This document shows positions 12,319 to 23,850 of a stretch of 64,000 nucleotides of DNA, in pieces. This DNA comes from Haliotis asinina (taxonomy: Eukaryota; Mollusca; Gastropoda; Lepetellida; Haliotidae). The stretch lies in NCBI RefSeq assembly GCF_037392515.1, contig NC_090290.1:55998753-56062752 (forward strand), in the 5' to 3' direction. The position numbers were made by a program, and so were the translations under genes. The notes under the pieces are model-generated. The model did not search any database, was not told where the DNA came from, and saw only the letters and a list, made by a program, of their open reading frames with translations. Each line of letters opens with the position of its first letter. Within the stretch, counting starts at the first letter, position 1.

Positions 12319-12560
12319 CTGCAGGATAAAGATCCACGCGACAAGAACCAATAATATGTTTTGTTTGTATTTCTGTTTGTAGAAGTAAATTCCATTACCG
12401 CCTTATCAAGCTGAAGTTTTCCTTTGTTTCGTCTGCGAACGTCAATACAACACAACAAATGGTACTTTGAAGAGACAGTAATCGATACTGGAAACAGAGA
12501 TCCGTGGACGTTGTGTGTACTCCTGTACAATCTGAAACACATCATATTTTGGAATCGTGG

Positions 12561-12727
12561 AGAGTGAGTTAGTGATTGAATTTGGTGTAACGCCGCTTTA
12601 AGCAATATTCCAGCAACGTCAAGGGACACCAGAATCCTGCTTTACATACTGTAACCACGTGGGGAGTCGAAACCGGGTCTTGGGGGTGACGAGCAAACGC
12701 TTTTACGACTGGGCTACACAAATGCCC
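12561..12727 (-). repeat. tRNA-headed SINE (family A)
   Basis: Minus-strand copy with a CACTAACTCACTC-like 3' tail at 12561, the GCTGGAATATTGCTTAAAGC segment and a worn tRNA head (GGTTTCGACTCCCCAC). Confidence 0.75.
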
Positions 12728-12739
12728 CGATATTGGTGA

Positions 12740-13557
12740 AGAACGAAAACGTGTATATTAATATCATTATCTATAACGCATCAATACCTGCATACTCTAT
12801 CAGGCATTATCAGTAACGTCACCATAAGTAACGACACAATCTATAATGACGTTATCGATACCAACATCATAAAAAAACGGCTTCCTCAATAATGCCAAAG
12901 TCAATAACGGCACCATCTATAACGACGTAGTCAACAAAGTCACAATCAACAAGGGTAATGTATATATGATGGTGTAGAACTCCATTGTGATCGTCCAGTG
13001 GTTTATGTGCATCTCATGGTGTACGATGATGTCGTTATTTGTGATGATGACCTTATTACTATGTCGTATAGCATTAAAGGGCCTCTGTAAGACACGACTA
13101 CATTAGGAGGGCGTAGAACATAGCTACATCCTGACTAAGGGCTTTGTAGTGTGCAGAAATCAATGCTTTTAAAGTCTGGAAGAAACAAATTTTTAAAAAT
13201 TACAAAACAAACGATGCTATTCGATTGAATGTGAGACTGGTCCTTCAGTTCCTTTGTGTCCAGTACAACACGCAGTTCAAATATTTTTAGTCTCCAACCA
13301 ATCAATATGAATCTCAGATGCGCGTTTGAAGAAACTTACAAACCCAGCGACTGTGTGAAACCCGCGTATTTCGTCATTACATGGTGGTATTAGAAAACAT
13401 GCACTTTTGAAAGTTTGTGAATATGAAAGAGAAGTATCACACTCTGAAGCAATAAGACCCTTATATGTATAGATGCACCACCAAATTGTCTCGTTTAGAG
13501 GAAGTTAATCTCTCGTTTACATTCCCCGAATGCCTGCAGCAGGATAAGCAATTGAAT
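12740..13557. other. Gene-free stretch with irregular short repeats
   Basis: Between 12770 and 12960 phrases such as CATCTATAACGACG and TCAATAACG recur irregularly. The rest, to the start of the duplicated segment, shows no exon-like or structured sequence. Confidence 0.5.
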
Positions 13558-15181
13558 AAAGGGACAGAAACAATGCCACACATTTATATAATTACCTAAT
13601 CAGGATAGAGGATCAATACATCTCCATTAGCGTGATGAAATACCCATTGGGATTAGAGACACTGAGTTCAAGGCGGAACCCAATTTGTATAACAGCCGTA
13701 CCGCATATTACACCACGGTGCTGTTCACCTTTCGATCTATATTTACATAATATACTCCTTGGAGTAGTTGGGGACACTCGGACATAACTTAAACTTGTTT
13801 ATTGTAAAAGTTGAATGGAGTGAGAGAGTGAGCTTTGTGCTTTGCCGCAGTCTGCAATTTTGCAACTATATGACGGTGGTCTATAAATAATTGGGGTGGA
13901 TCAGACAATCCAGTGATCAAAAGCATCGATCTACATGTCTACCAGTGAATGACAGGTTAAGTTGACAGAAGCTGCCATACAGCTATGCCACCTAAACACA
14001 CAAACATTCCTTAGTAAATATTACTTAAAAGAGGATGGAAGACAGTGTCTATTACATCCCTTCCTACAATAACTTCAGTGGAACTCAATATTTACCTTAT
14101 GAGAGTTAACGTGTCATGAAATGTGCAAACTTCTCCAGACAAATGTATTTATCATTACTCACTGGCTGATATATTCAGAGGACTCAGTTACGATTTTAAA
14201 TGGATACAATGCTAATGATGTCCTCTACCATATTCCTGAAAGGAATATCATGATGATAGTCTGCGAAGTGGAGTTGTGTCCCTTGGGCATACCAGGAAAC
14301 TATCATCGATGGGTCGAATCCTTCCCTGCCAATGTATTTTAGGTTTGTCAGGTCCACACACAGAGTACCCAGGGGTGGTAAATGTGAGAGACGTCATCAT
14401 CTCTCATTTGGTGCTAGCACGCTGTGCTATACATAGAATATGGTTCCAGGGAGCAACCCACTTACTCACTCACTCACTCAATGAATGACTCATACTTTAC
14501 TAAATTTGCAAAAGCTTAGTTGACACACTATGAGCCGTCGACGCTCACAAGAAACCAGACCAACTCCCTCAATGTCTCACATATATGAAACAATATCAGT
14601 TCCCTCGACGAAACCTTACTAGAGGCCATATCAACAAATCTCCCGTTACCCTCTAACGCTTACTAACATCCACACGCACTAACTCAGTACTATATACGGC
14701 TTGCTTAGAACAACAGCCACAGTCTAGTGTAGCCCATAAAGGTCTTTAAATGCCATTAAATATTTTGTTCGTACTTTCTTTTCACTGGACAAGTGCATCC
14801 TAAAATGGGACGATATGCACTGATGAGCACAGCGATATTTTCCAGTAGTGAGTGGGTGCAATCACATGCGCGATAAAATGGCAGCACCTGTGTTGATATC
14901 TTTCGTGGAGAAAGTCAATGGCCTTGATAAGGTATGTCATGGTATGTCATGGTAAATAGTATATGGCGGAAATGTCATGATAGATTTACTTTGCTTGATT
15001 AAATAGTAAGCTTGATTTTGACGTTGTGAACTGCCTGTTGGCTCTGATGATCTGAAACTCTGGGACACGGATGAACACTGAAGACCAAATGCTTGACGAG
15101 AGTATAATCAAGCAAAGTTATCAGCTCTATCAGTTCATAAATCATCACCATCTCTCAAAACGTGTTTAGAAGACTTTTAAT
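13558..15181. repeat. 1.6 kb directly duplicated segment, copy 1 (empty of Tc1)
   Basis: The segment from AAAGGGACAGAAAC to GACTTTTAAT is repeated at 17919-21160 with only a few single-base differences, apart from the Tc1 insertion there. It contains a minus-strand piece of SINE family B (about 13820-13935), a TCACTCACTCACTCAATG tail near 14465, and a candidate first coding exon at 14878-14931. The ends have no inverted repeats and no matching target duplication, so it behaves as a copied genomic block and not as a recognisable transposon. Confidence 0.85.
14878..14931 (+). CDS. Candidate first coding exon (18 codons) in duplicated segment, copy 1
   Basis: An ATG opens MAAPVLISFVEKVNGLDK and runs straight into a strong donor AAG/GTATGT, phase 0. 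Upstream within 20 bp is CACATGCGCG, an NRF1-like half palindrome, as expected of a TATA-less housekeeping promoter. I cannot name the gene. The FVEKVNGLDK start faintly resembles the N terminus of peroxisomal PEX11-type proteins, but no second exon is visible in the window to support that. The same exon is present in copy 2 at 20857-20910. Confidence 0.3.
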
Positions 15182-15469
15182 CTTCGCACTTTATTCTTGT
15201 ATGAGTTGTGTGAATTCGTTTTAGAAACATAATTTCTCCATGACTGATGTTTAATACGCGTCGAGTCTTGGCATTTCAGATTTTAGCTTCATTCAAATTA
15301 TGCATGGTAGGATGTAGTTGAAAATACTTGGTCTTTCTTCCTACAGTTTCTGATCTGTCTGTATTCATTATTGCACCATGGCTTACAAATACATGTATAT
15401 GGAGTTGTAGATGACTGTGGAATTGTTTTGACAGCAATGTGGCCATGTATGTAAGAATGGTGGGGAAGC

Positions 15470-15735
15470 GATCACTCCCATAGGTCAGTATGACCCAGGC
15501 ATAATAAACTCATTATACAAGGTTGAATCAGTGAGTGCCAGATCGAAGGCAGAATATGTTCCAATAGCTGCATGTAGATTCGTGACTGATTCATTACATT
15601 TGCAGGCATTATTCTCTGAACTACATTCTTCAAGGCCTTTACCTTTTTTGTTAGTATGGACTCTTCCCCAAAGCGGATAATGTCCTTTTAGATCTTCCAT
15701 GATGATATATGGTTTTGGAAGCTGATCATACAGAT
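15470..15735 (-). mobile_element. LINE endonuclease fragment
   Basis: The minus-strand translation PLWGRVHTNKKGKGLEE and GTYSAFDLALTDSTLYNEF matches the endonuclease of the I/Nimb-like LINE (PLWGSVNTNTKGKLLED and GTYSALDLSLTNSELLNEF). It is a short 5'- and 3'-truncated remnant next to, and opposite to, the large plus-strand LINE. Confidence 0.7.
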
Positions 15736-16639
15736 TCTAACTAATTACCTAAAATAAGTATACTAAACTGCATATTGTCCCATTTTGGGACGGCAATTTG
15801 GCAGTATGCCTAAATGGGTTAATCAAACCCATATCAACTCATTCAATGTTTTCTACAACTTACTTAAAATCAACCCTCTCAAGGAAGCTAGTACGCAATC
15901 ATACGAAAACACTCAACCCTTTCCAGGGCGTACTTTTGAATATCGGCACCCGTGAAGAGCCACCTCTGGGTGCTGGGTAACGCTAAGTGCTTCTCCCGTG
16001 TGGACCCGGGGCAGAATGTGTCCACAGCACCCCATTGCCGAATTGGGCAACCTGCTTGCCGTGGGTTGCGTTCCGTGTCGGTGGAGGACGGTAGTCTGGT
16101 GGTTGAGAGGTGCCTGCAACCGTGCTCCTTTTGCTCAACACACCACTTTGGCCCTTACTTCACCTAGACGGGTGGTTGAATGGGCCCGATTCTATCAATC
16201 GGCTGGTCACGCCAAGCCCTGTGCATGGTGACTGTATTTTGCACATTTTATCTATTATTGGGTATTGGCCGTTTCTATGTCAAATGTATACACTATTTAT
16301 TTATTGAATTGCCTAGAGTCCTATGCCAGAAGACGGTGGCTCATGGGCCAATCTGGCACTATTGACCTCCAGGTTCAAATTGTCATCAAATAAATGTAGG
16401 GTCTGAACCAACCTGACTTTTATTCTGTTTGGCTATATTTGCTACCTGTGTTGATATTGCTTGAGTATAACATCCTTGTAGCCCTAGTGTTTGTCGTTGG
16501 TTTCCACTACAGCACTGTCCTCGTTGACACTCGAGGGCGGGTGGGGAGCAGGGATGTCGAATGTTTACCTTCAACATGGCTTCCCCATAAATCACTGGTT
16601 GTCGGTACTAAACTAAAAGACGGCATATTGGTATAGACA

Positions 16640-17848
16640 CTATTTCGTCTTCTGATGATGAACGTTCTGTTTTAAATGTAGAGTCATGGCCTCGATTTCT
16701 GGTTGTGGAAGGTGCAAATGGTCTCCCGCTTAAGATATACCCTTTTGTTGTCTCTAAGGCTGTGGAAGGGATATGTGGCACTGTGCAAAATATTACTCGT
16801 CTCCGTTCTGGCTCTTTGTTGATTGAATGTGCTAAAAGGCAGCAGTCTCTAAATTTGCTCAAAGCAAACCATTTTGCTGATACTGAGATTGTTTTATCTG
16901 TCCACAAGACATTAAATACGTGTCGAGGCATTGTTCGAGATCGTTCAAAATGTTTGTCTGACATGTCAGAAGAGGAGATTGTGGCAGAACTCAAAAACTC
17001 AAGGGGTGACACCCGTGAAACGTTTCACAAGAAAAGTTAATGACAGGGTTATCCCTACTACCACCTATCTGTTTACCTTTGCACTTTCCAAACTACCCAA
17101 ATCCATCAAAGCTGGATATCTTAACATCGGTGTGGATACATATATCCCAAATCCACTCCATTGTTTTAAATGTCAACATTTTGGTCATGGGGCAAGTTCT
17201 TGTAACAACTCCCCAATTTGTTCCCGCTGCAGTGGAAATCATGAGAACACTGATTGTACAAATGCCATGAAATGTGCAAACTGTAGTGGTGAGCATATGT
17301 CTTACTCTAAGCAATGTCCAGTGTTTGAGAAAGAATCTAGGATTATTAAAATCAAATATACAAACAACATTTCTTTCTCTGAGGCCAAAAAATTAGTTGC
17401 CGACCGGACACAAAACAACAATTTAACAAAGCCATATTCTGTCGCAGTTTCTTCTTCTATCCAAAAAGTGGATAGTGTGTGCCAGACAGCCATTAGCTGG
17501 GTCACCGATCAGTAAACACTCCTCTACTCGCTCAGTGCAGTAACTTCAAGAACTGACACGCAGACTGATGTACCATCTACCCCCCAGTCTCAAACAGTTG
17601 ATCGTAGACCAGAATCTGTGCCAGAACCCCATACTGGGGAAAAAACTGAACCAAACAAAACTGTCTTTTCCAAAGTAGAAAGAAAACAACATAAAAGAAA
17701 AGAAGCAAAAGCTCTTAAGCACCTTGACCTATCTTTGAACAATTCTGTCGAGGTTCGTAACAGCTTTGAACCTCTGGATATGGAAACCTCTCCATCACAG
17801 TGCAGAGGACCTTCCCCTCATTCACGATCTCCTGTTAAACCACCATGA
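16640..17848 (+). pseudogene. LINE ORF1 (zinc-knuckle nucleic-acid-binding protein), frameshifted
   Basis: Frame one reads SWPRFLVVEG, LRSGSLLIECAKRQQ and VHKTLNTCRGIVRDR up to about 17000. Another frame continues with VDTYIPNPLHCFKCQHFGHG and further CCHC knuckles (CSRCSGNHENTDC, CANCSGEHMSYSKQC) to 17515, then a basic C-terminal region ending SPVKPP at 17848. The ORF1 stop here is part of ATGA (17845-17848), whose ATG would start ORF2 (MTSSTCLLQWNGRGL), a stop/start overlap fitting coupled translation. Confidence 0.8.
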
Positions 17849-17916
17849 CTTCATCCACCTGTTTATTACAATGGAATGGTAGAGGACTTTGGAACAATTA
17901 TAATGACCTCCAGCTT
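17595..17916. repeat. LINE ORF1 end/ORF2 start block duplicated on both sides of the inserted segment (left)
   Basis: This block, from CAGTTGATCGTAGACC to GACCTCCAGCT, recurs at 21170-21489 at about 97% identity by eye. It brackets the 3.2 kb inserted block. Confidence 0.85.
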
Positions 17917-17951
17917 TTAAAGGGACAGAAACAATGCCACACATTTATATA

Positions 17952-19563
17952 CACCTGGAAATTAATCAAGCAACACCCCAATTTTTTCTATTGGAGCAAC
18001 TTTGAAGTGTTCTGACAATCAAAATATGCCGGGTTGATATAGTTTGACACTTTTTTATTCAACAGACGATCTCTGACAAACAACTTAAAGGGAAAAAGTA
18101 TCAAGACTTTGCTTTATTGCAACGAAATCCAAATTCTTAAAACTGTCTTAAATTCATGAAAAAATGGACACAATTTACTATTCATCCACAGACGTTGTTG
18201 TCAGGTGTATTAACACAAATGTCACATGGAAAGAAAGAACAGTCATCTGAGAGTCTGCACACCGACTTTCATCAATATCTAGTGTGTCCTCCCTGCGCAC
18301 GCACCACCGATTCCAGACGCCTCCTCATTCCTTGGATGAGTCTCCGGATCTGATTCTGGGGGATCCTGTTCCACTCCTCATGCAGGGCAGCCGTCAATTC
18401 GTTGAGATTATGGACTGGTGGGTCTCTCTGCCTCACACGACGGCCAATAAAGTCCCACAAATGTTCAATGGGGTTGAGGTCAGGGCTCATGGCAGGCCAT
18501 GGAATTCTGTCAATTGCATTTTGCCGCAAAAAATCATTTACAGCATGCGCCCTGTGAGGTCTAGCATTGTCGTCCATAAATATGGGTCTCGTTGAGAGAG
18601 GATGGTTCTCAAAATGAGGTACCACAGCCCTGTCAAGAACCTCCTGTTGGTAACGAACACCGTTAAGGTTGCCACGGATGGTAATGATATCCAACTTGCA
18701 GTTCATGGAAATGCACCCCCATACCATAACGGAACCTCCCCCAAAGGCCACAGTCTCCTGGATGTTCCGTGGAGCCATTGCTGTGTTCCTCTGCCTCCAG
18801 ACCCGAGTACGACCGTCCACCATGTGCAGCAAGAACCGGCTCTCATCTGAGAAATGGACCTTCCTCCAAGAGGCAATGTTCCAGTGCAAACGGTCATTAC
18901 ACCAGGCCAGTCGGGCTGCCTTATGGGCTGGAGACAGTCTGGGTCGCTTGATTGGCCTCCTTGCCCGGTATCCTGCAGCTTTCAGACGATTCCGAACAGT
19001 CCTGTTCGAGATGGGTCTCCCTGGAAGCCACTCCTGTCTCAACCGAGAGCTCGAGTCGAAGGACCTGCGCCGTACAAGTCTCAGTAAAGCTCTGTCCTCC
19101 CGGACTGTGGTCTTCCTGGGTCTTCCTGGTCTAGGCAGGTCTTTAACTTCATTAGTGGCCCGGTATTTTTTCAAAAGTTTTGAAATTATGGAATGATGTC
19201 GTCCGATTTGAGTCCCGATTTGTCTTAGAGACATACCAGCATTCCTCATGCCGATTATTTGCCAACGAGTGGCCTCTGATAATTTCCTACGTGCCATGAC
19301 ATTGAAATGAATGAAAAACCGAATGCAATCGACAACCTGCGCTTGTAAACACCCCAGGGAAAAAGTGCATTTTTCGAAAGTTGAGGTTAAAGCAATGCAC
19401 GTGCGCTGTGCAAGCTTCACGCGCGTCATATCAACCCATGAAAAGCTCATGCTGTATGTCAATACATCAAAATTGAATAATCAATCATCAAAATTACTTC
19501 GTTAAACTTTGTTAAGTTTTTATGTGTCTTTGAATTTGGTGTTGCTTAATTAATTTCCATATG
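17952..19563 (-). mobile_element. Tc1-family DNA transposon, apparently complete
   Basis: The ends are CACCTGGAAATTAATCAAGC and, at the other side, GCTTAATTAATTTCCATATG, imperfect terminal inverted repeats of about 26 bp. It sits in a TATATA tract, which is intact without insertion in copy 1 of the segment near 13585, so the empty site is known. The 1.6 kb length and single transposase ORF are normal for Tc1. The outermost four bases of the right end differ from the left, which may weaken mobility. Confidence 0.9.
18272..19297 (-). CDS. Tc1 transposase, intact (DD34E)
   Basis: This cuts and pastes the surrounding element into TA sites in the nucleus. I chose the ATG at 19297 (MARRKLSEATRWQIIGMRNA), giving 341 residues, the usual Tc1 length; the open frame extends upstream to 19462 but that part lies in the TIR-proximal leader. 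The N-terminal half holds two helix-turn-helix regions with a GRPRKT hook near residues 60-70. The catalytic triad is visible: D in HFSDESRF, D in FMDDNARPH, and E in DLNPIEHLWD, with 34 residues between the last two. No stop or frameshift interrupts it, so the protein could be functional. It is on the minus strand and unrelated to neighbouring genes. Confidence 0.95.
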   Translation of the reverse strand: MARRKLSEATRWQIIGMRNAGMSLRQIGTQIGRHHSIISKLLKKYRATNEVKDLPRPGRPRKTTVREDRALLRLVRRRSFDSSSRLRQEWLPGRPISNRTVRNRLKAAGYRARRPIKRPRLSPAHKAARLAWCNDRLHWNIASWRKVHFSDESRFLLHMVDGRTRVWRQRNTAMAPRNIQETVAFGGGSVMVWGCISMNCKLDIITIRGNLNGVRYQQEVLDRAVVPHFENHPLSTRPIFMDDNARPHRAHAVNDFLRQNAIDRIPWPAMSPDLNPIEHLWDFIGRRVRQRDPPVHNLNELTAALHEEWNRIPQNQIRRLIQGMRRRLESVVRAQGGHTRY

Positions 19564-20856
19564 TATATAATTACCTAATCAGGATAGAGGATCAATACAT
19601 CTCCATTAGCGTGATGAAATACCCATTGGGATTAGAGACACTGAGTTCAAGGCGGAACCCCATTTGTATAACAGCCGTACCGCATATTACACCACGGTGC
19701 TGTTCACCTTTCGATCTATATTTACATAATATACTCCTTGGAGTAGTTGGGGACACTCGGACATAACTTAAACTTGTTTATTGTAAAAGTTGAATGGAGT
19801 GAGAGAGTGAGCTTTGTGCTTTGCCGCAGTCTGCAATTTTGCAACTATATGACGGTGGTCTATAAATAATTGGGGTGGATCAGACAATCCAGTGATCAAA
19901 AGCATCGATCTACATGTCTACCAGTGAATGACAGGTTAAGTTGACAGAAGCTGCCATACAGATATGCCACCTAAACACACAAACATTCCTCAGTAAATAT
20001 TACTTAAAAGAGGATGGAAGACAGTGTCTATTACATCCCTTCCTACAATAACTTCAGTGGAACTCAATATTTACCTTATGAGAGTTAACGTGTCATGAAA
20101 TGTGCAAACTTCTCCAGACAAATGTATTTATCATTACTCACTGGCTGATATATTCAGAGGACTCAGTTACGATTTTAAATGGATACAATGCTAATGATGT
20201 CCTCTACCATATTCCTGAAAGGAATATCATGATGATAGTCTGCGAAGTGGAGTTGTGTCCCTTGGGCATACCAGGAAACTATCATCGATGGGTCGAATCC
20301 TTCCCTGCCAATGTATTTTAGGTTTGTCAGGTCCACACACAGAGTACCCAGGGGTGGTAAATGTGAGAGACGTCATCATCTCTCATTTGGTGCTAGCACG
20401 CTGTGCTATACATAGAATATGGTTCCAGGGAGCAACCCACTTACTCACTCACTCACTCAATGAATGACTCATACTTTACTAAATTTGCAAAAGCTTAGTT
20501 GACACACTATGAGCCGTCGACGCTCACAAGAAACCAGACCAACTCCCTCAATGTCTCACATATATGAAACAATATCAGTTCCCTCGACGAAACCTTACTA
20601 GAGGCCATATCAACAAATCTCCCGTTACCCTCTAACGCTTACTAACATCCACACGCACTAACTCAGTACTATATACGGCTTGCTTAGAACAACAGCCACA
20701 GTCTAGTGTAGCCCATAAAGGTCTTTAAATGCCATTAAATATTTTGTTCGTACTTTCTTTTCACTGGACAAGTGCATCCTAAAATGGGACGATATGCACT
20801 GATGAGCACAGCGATATTTTCCAGTAGTGAGTGGGTGCAATCACATGCGCGATAAA

Positions 20857-20910
20857 ATGGCAGCACCTGTGTTGATATCTTTCGTGGAGAAAGTCAATGG
20901 CCTTGATAAG
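20857..20910 (+). CDS. Candidate first coding exon in duplicated segment, copy 2
   Basis: Identical to 14878-14931: ATG, MAAPVLISFVEKVNGLDK, donor AAG/GTATGT. Here it lies inside the interrupted LINE, so if transcribed it would splice into LINE sequence or more distant exons. Confidence 0.25.
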
Positions 20911-21169
20911 GTATGTCATGGTATGTCATGGTAAATAGTATATGGCGGAAATGTCATGATAGATTTACTTTGCTTGATTAAATAGTAAGCTTGATTTTGA
21001 CGTTGTGAACTGCCTGTTGGCTCTGATGATCTGAAACTCTGGGACACGGATGAACACTGAAGACCAAATGCTTGACGAGAGTATAATCAAGCAAAGTTAT
21101 CAGCTCTATCAGTTCATAAATCATCACCATCTCTCAAAACGTGTTTAGAAGACTTTTAATTGATCGTAA

Positions 21170-21489
21170 CAGTTGATCGTAGACCAGAATCTGTGCCAGA
21201 ACCCCATACTGGAAAAAAACTGAACAAAACAAAACTGTCTTTTCCAAAGTAGAAGGAAAACAACATAAAAGAAAAGAAGCAAAAGCTTTTAAGCACCTTG
21301 ACCTATCGTTGAACAATTCTGTCGAGGTTCGTAACAGCCTTGAACCTCTGGATATGGAAACCTCTCCATCACAGTGCAGAGGACCTTCCCCTCATTCACG
21401 ATCTCCTGTTAAACCACCATGGCTTCATCCACCTGTTTATTACAATGGAATGGTAGAGGACTTTGGAACAATTATAATGACCTCCAGCT
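21170..21489. repeat. LINE block duplicated around the inserted segment (right)
   Basis: Matches 17595-17916. It contains the ORF1 end, here with ATGG in place of ATGA at the ORF1/ORF2 junction, so the ORF1 frame reads on. Confidence 0.85.
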
Positions 21490-23850
21490 ATTAATCCAGG
21501 ATTACAAACCATCAGCTTTTTGTTTACAAGAAACCTTCCTCAAAACAACTGATACATTAAATTTAAGACAGTACGACTCGTACCATTTTTTTTACCTGCA
21601 GGTGACAAAGCAACCGGAGGTGCTTCTGTTCTGGTACGTCAGGGGGAAAACACAGTCCAGTTTCTCTGAACACCCCTCTCCAAGCTGTTGCAGTACGTTT
21701 GACACTGAATATTGTTTTCACCTTGAGTTCTTTCTATATCCCAGTAACACCACTAAGGCAAAATCTCAAATAACAATTTATGCCTTTTTAACGATGGTAC
21801 TAAAACCTATCTACACCATGGAACTGGCTCGTATTCCTGCTTGGACCTATCAGCTGTTGATTCCAGTTTACTAAATGAATTTGAATGGTCAGTTCATGAT
21901 GACCTCTGTGGTAGCGATCATTTTCCTACTGTATTAAAGTCAATTACACCATTTAATGTTCTTCCGTCTTCAAGATGGAATTTTACTAAAGCAGACTGGG
22001 CTCGCGATAAAACTCTTTGTTCAGAAAAGCTAACACCAGATGTTTTCATTGATGTTCCCGACTCTATACAGCTCTTTTCCGATAGGTTTCACAAAATAGC
22101 TGATGAATGTATTCCGAAATCCTCTATTATTCCCCACATACGTAAAGCTTGGTTTACTGCAGACTGCAAACAAGCTAGGAAGGCACGGAAGAAGGCTGAG
22201 CAATATTTCCGTCGTCATCCAATGGTCCATAATTTGAATAAATTTAAAATACTCAATGCAAAAGCCCGGCGTACTTTTAAGCAAAACAAACGCCAATCGT
22301 GGCGAAATTATGTTTCGAAGATAAATTCACAAACGCCAATGTCAAAGGTATGGAACATGATCAAGAAAATTAAAGGTAAGGGTAGCAAATCAAGCATACA
22401 ACATCTCAAATGCGGAGATGAAAATCTGATATCACAAATAAACTGGGTGAAACACTTGCGAAACATTCTTCCTCAGCTAAATATATTCCTTAATTTCAAA
22501 CATACCGAAAACAGCAGGAAAAGACAATTCTCAATTTTCATTCAGATAATGGGGAAGATTATAACGAAATCTTTTCTATTCATGAGCTTCATACTGCTCT
22601 TAAACAATCCCATAATACTGCAACAGGAACTGATGGTGTACATTATCAGCTCCTAAAGCACTTACCAGAATTCTGTTTAGAGACACTATTGAATATTTTC
22701 GATGAAATTTGGACATCCGGTAAATTTCCTCCGTCCTGGCGTGATGCCATTGTTATACCCATTCCCAAACTTGGACGTGACCATACAAATCCATCAAATT
22801 ATAGACTAGCTGTGTTTGCAAAACCATGGAACGCATGGTCAATAACAGATTAACTTGGTACCTGGAATCTAATAATTTAATCACAAATATCCAATGTGGT
22901 TTTCGTGAAAATGGCAGTACCGTTGACCATTTAGTTCGACCGGAGTCATTTGTCAAGATTTTCGATTTTGAAAAAGGTTTATGATACCACCTGGAAGCAC
23001 CGCATCTTAAAAGACTTACATGAATTTGGTTTACGGCCCCGTATGCCTCAGTTTATATCACAGTTTTTAACTAACAGGCAGTTTCAAGTCCGAGTGATTC
23101 TACCCTATCTGATCATTATCATCAGGATCAGGGTGTCCCACGAGGCAGTATTTTGTCGGTCACTTTATTTAGTATCAAGATCAATAGTTTAGCTAAAGTT
23201 TTAAATGATTCAGTTGATGGTTCACTTTTGTTGATGATTTCAATATTTCTTGTCGTGGGAAAAATATGCATACTATTGAACGGCAATTACAACTGTGCTT
23301 AAACAAAATAAACAAATGGTGTCTTGAAAACGGCTTAAAATTTTCAAAATCAAAAACCAATTGTATACATTTCTGCCGGAAATATAAACCACACAAGGAT
23401 CCAGAACTCTTCTTAAATGGCACTCCCATCAAAGTTGTTAAGGAGGCCAAATTCTTAGGTCTGATTTTCGACTCACATTTAACTTTTCTGCCGCATATTA
23501 AATCCCTCAAAACTAAATGCCTGAAGGCACTGGATTTATTGAAGGTCGTTTCTAATTCAAAGTGGGGAGGTGATCAAGCTACCCTTCTACATCTATAAAG
23601 ATCACTTATCCGTTCGAAGCTTGATTAAGGCTCAATTGTACATGATGGAGCCTGCAAGAGCAGCTTAAAATTATTAGATTCTGTCCTTCATCAAGGTCTA
23701 AGACTTTGTCTTAGCTCCTTTCGTACTTCACCTGTTGACAGCCTGTATGTCGAGGCTGATGAACGATCTCTTGAGAGCATGCCTTGCTTGACTGTGTCGA
23801 ATATTCCATCACAAGGGATAAATATTTCAAATCACCAACTATGAAGGATC
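21419..23850 (+). pseudogene. LINE ORF2 (endonuclease-reverse transcriptase), frameshifted and lacking RNase H
   Basis: It starts MASSTCLLQWNGRGLWNN, the APE endonuclease start, with LCLQET (as FCLQETFL) and GSDHFPTVLK further on. RT pieces follow in several frames, including KKVYDTTWKH and FVDDFNI-like sequence near 23225-23245, and NGLKFSKSKTNCIHFCRKYK at about 23325-23390. After about 23770 it jumps to the C-terminal cysteine-histidine region, skipping RNase H. At least five reading-frame breaks are apparent. Confidence 0.8.

Larger units (their letters stand above)
17919..21160. repeat. 1.6 kb duplicated segment, copy 2, inside the LINE and carrying Tc1
   Basis: Same content as 13558-15181, split by the Tc1 element at 17952-19563. 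The offset from copy 1 after the Tc1 is a constant 5,979 bp, so no other insertions or deletions occurred there. It begins inside LINE sequence at CAGCTTTTAA/AGGGACAG and ends GACTTTTAAT/TGATCGTAA before LINE sequence resumes. Confidence 0.85.

Noticed and set aside
13558-15181. Helitron or other transposon as explanation of the duplicated segment
   Set aside because: No TC...CTRR ends, no terminal inverted repeats, no matching short target duplication, and the flanks differ between copies.
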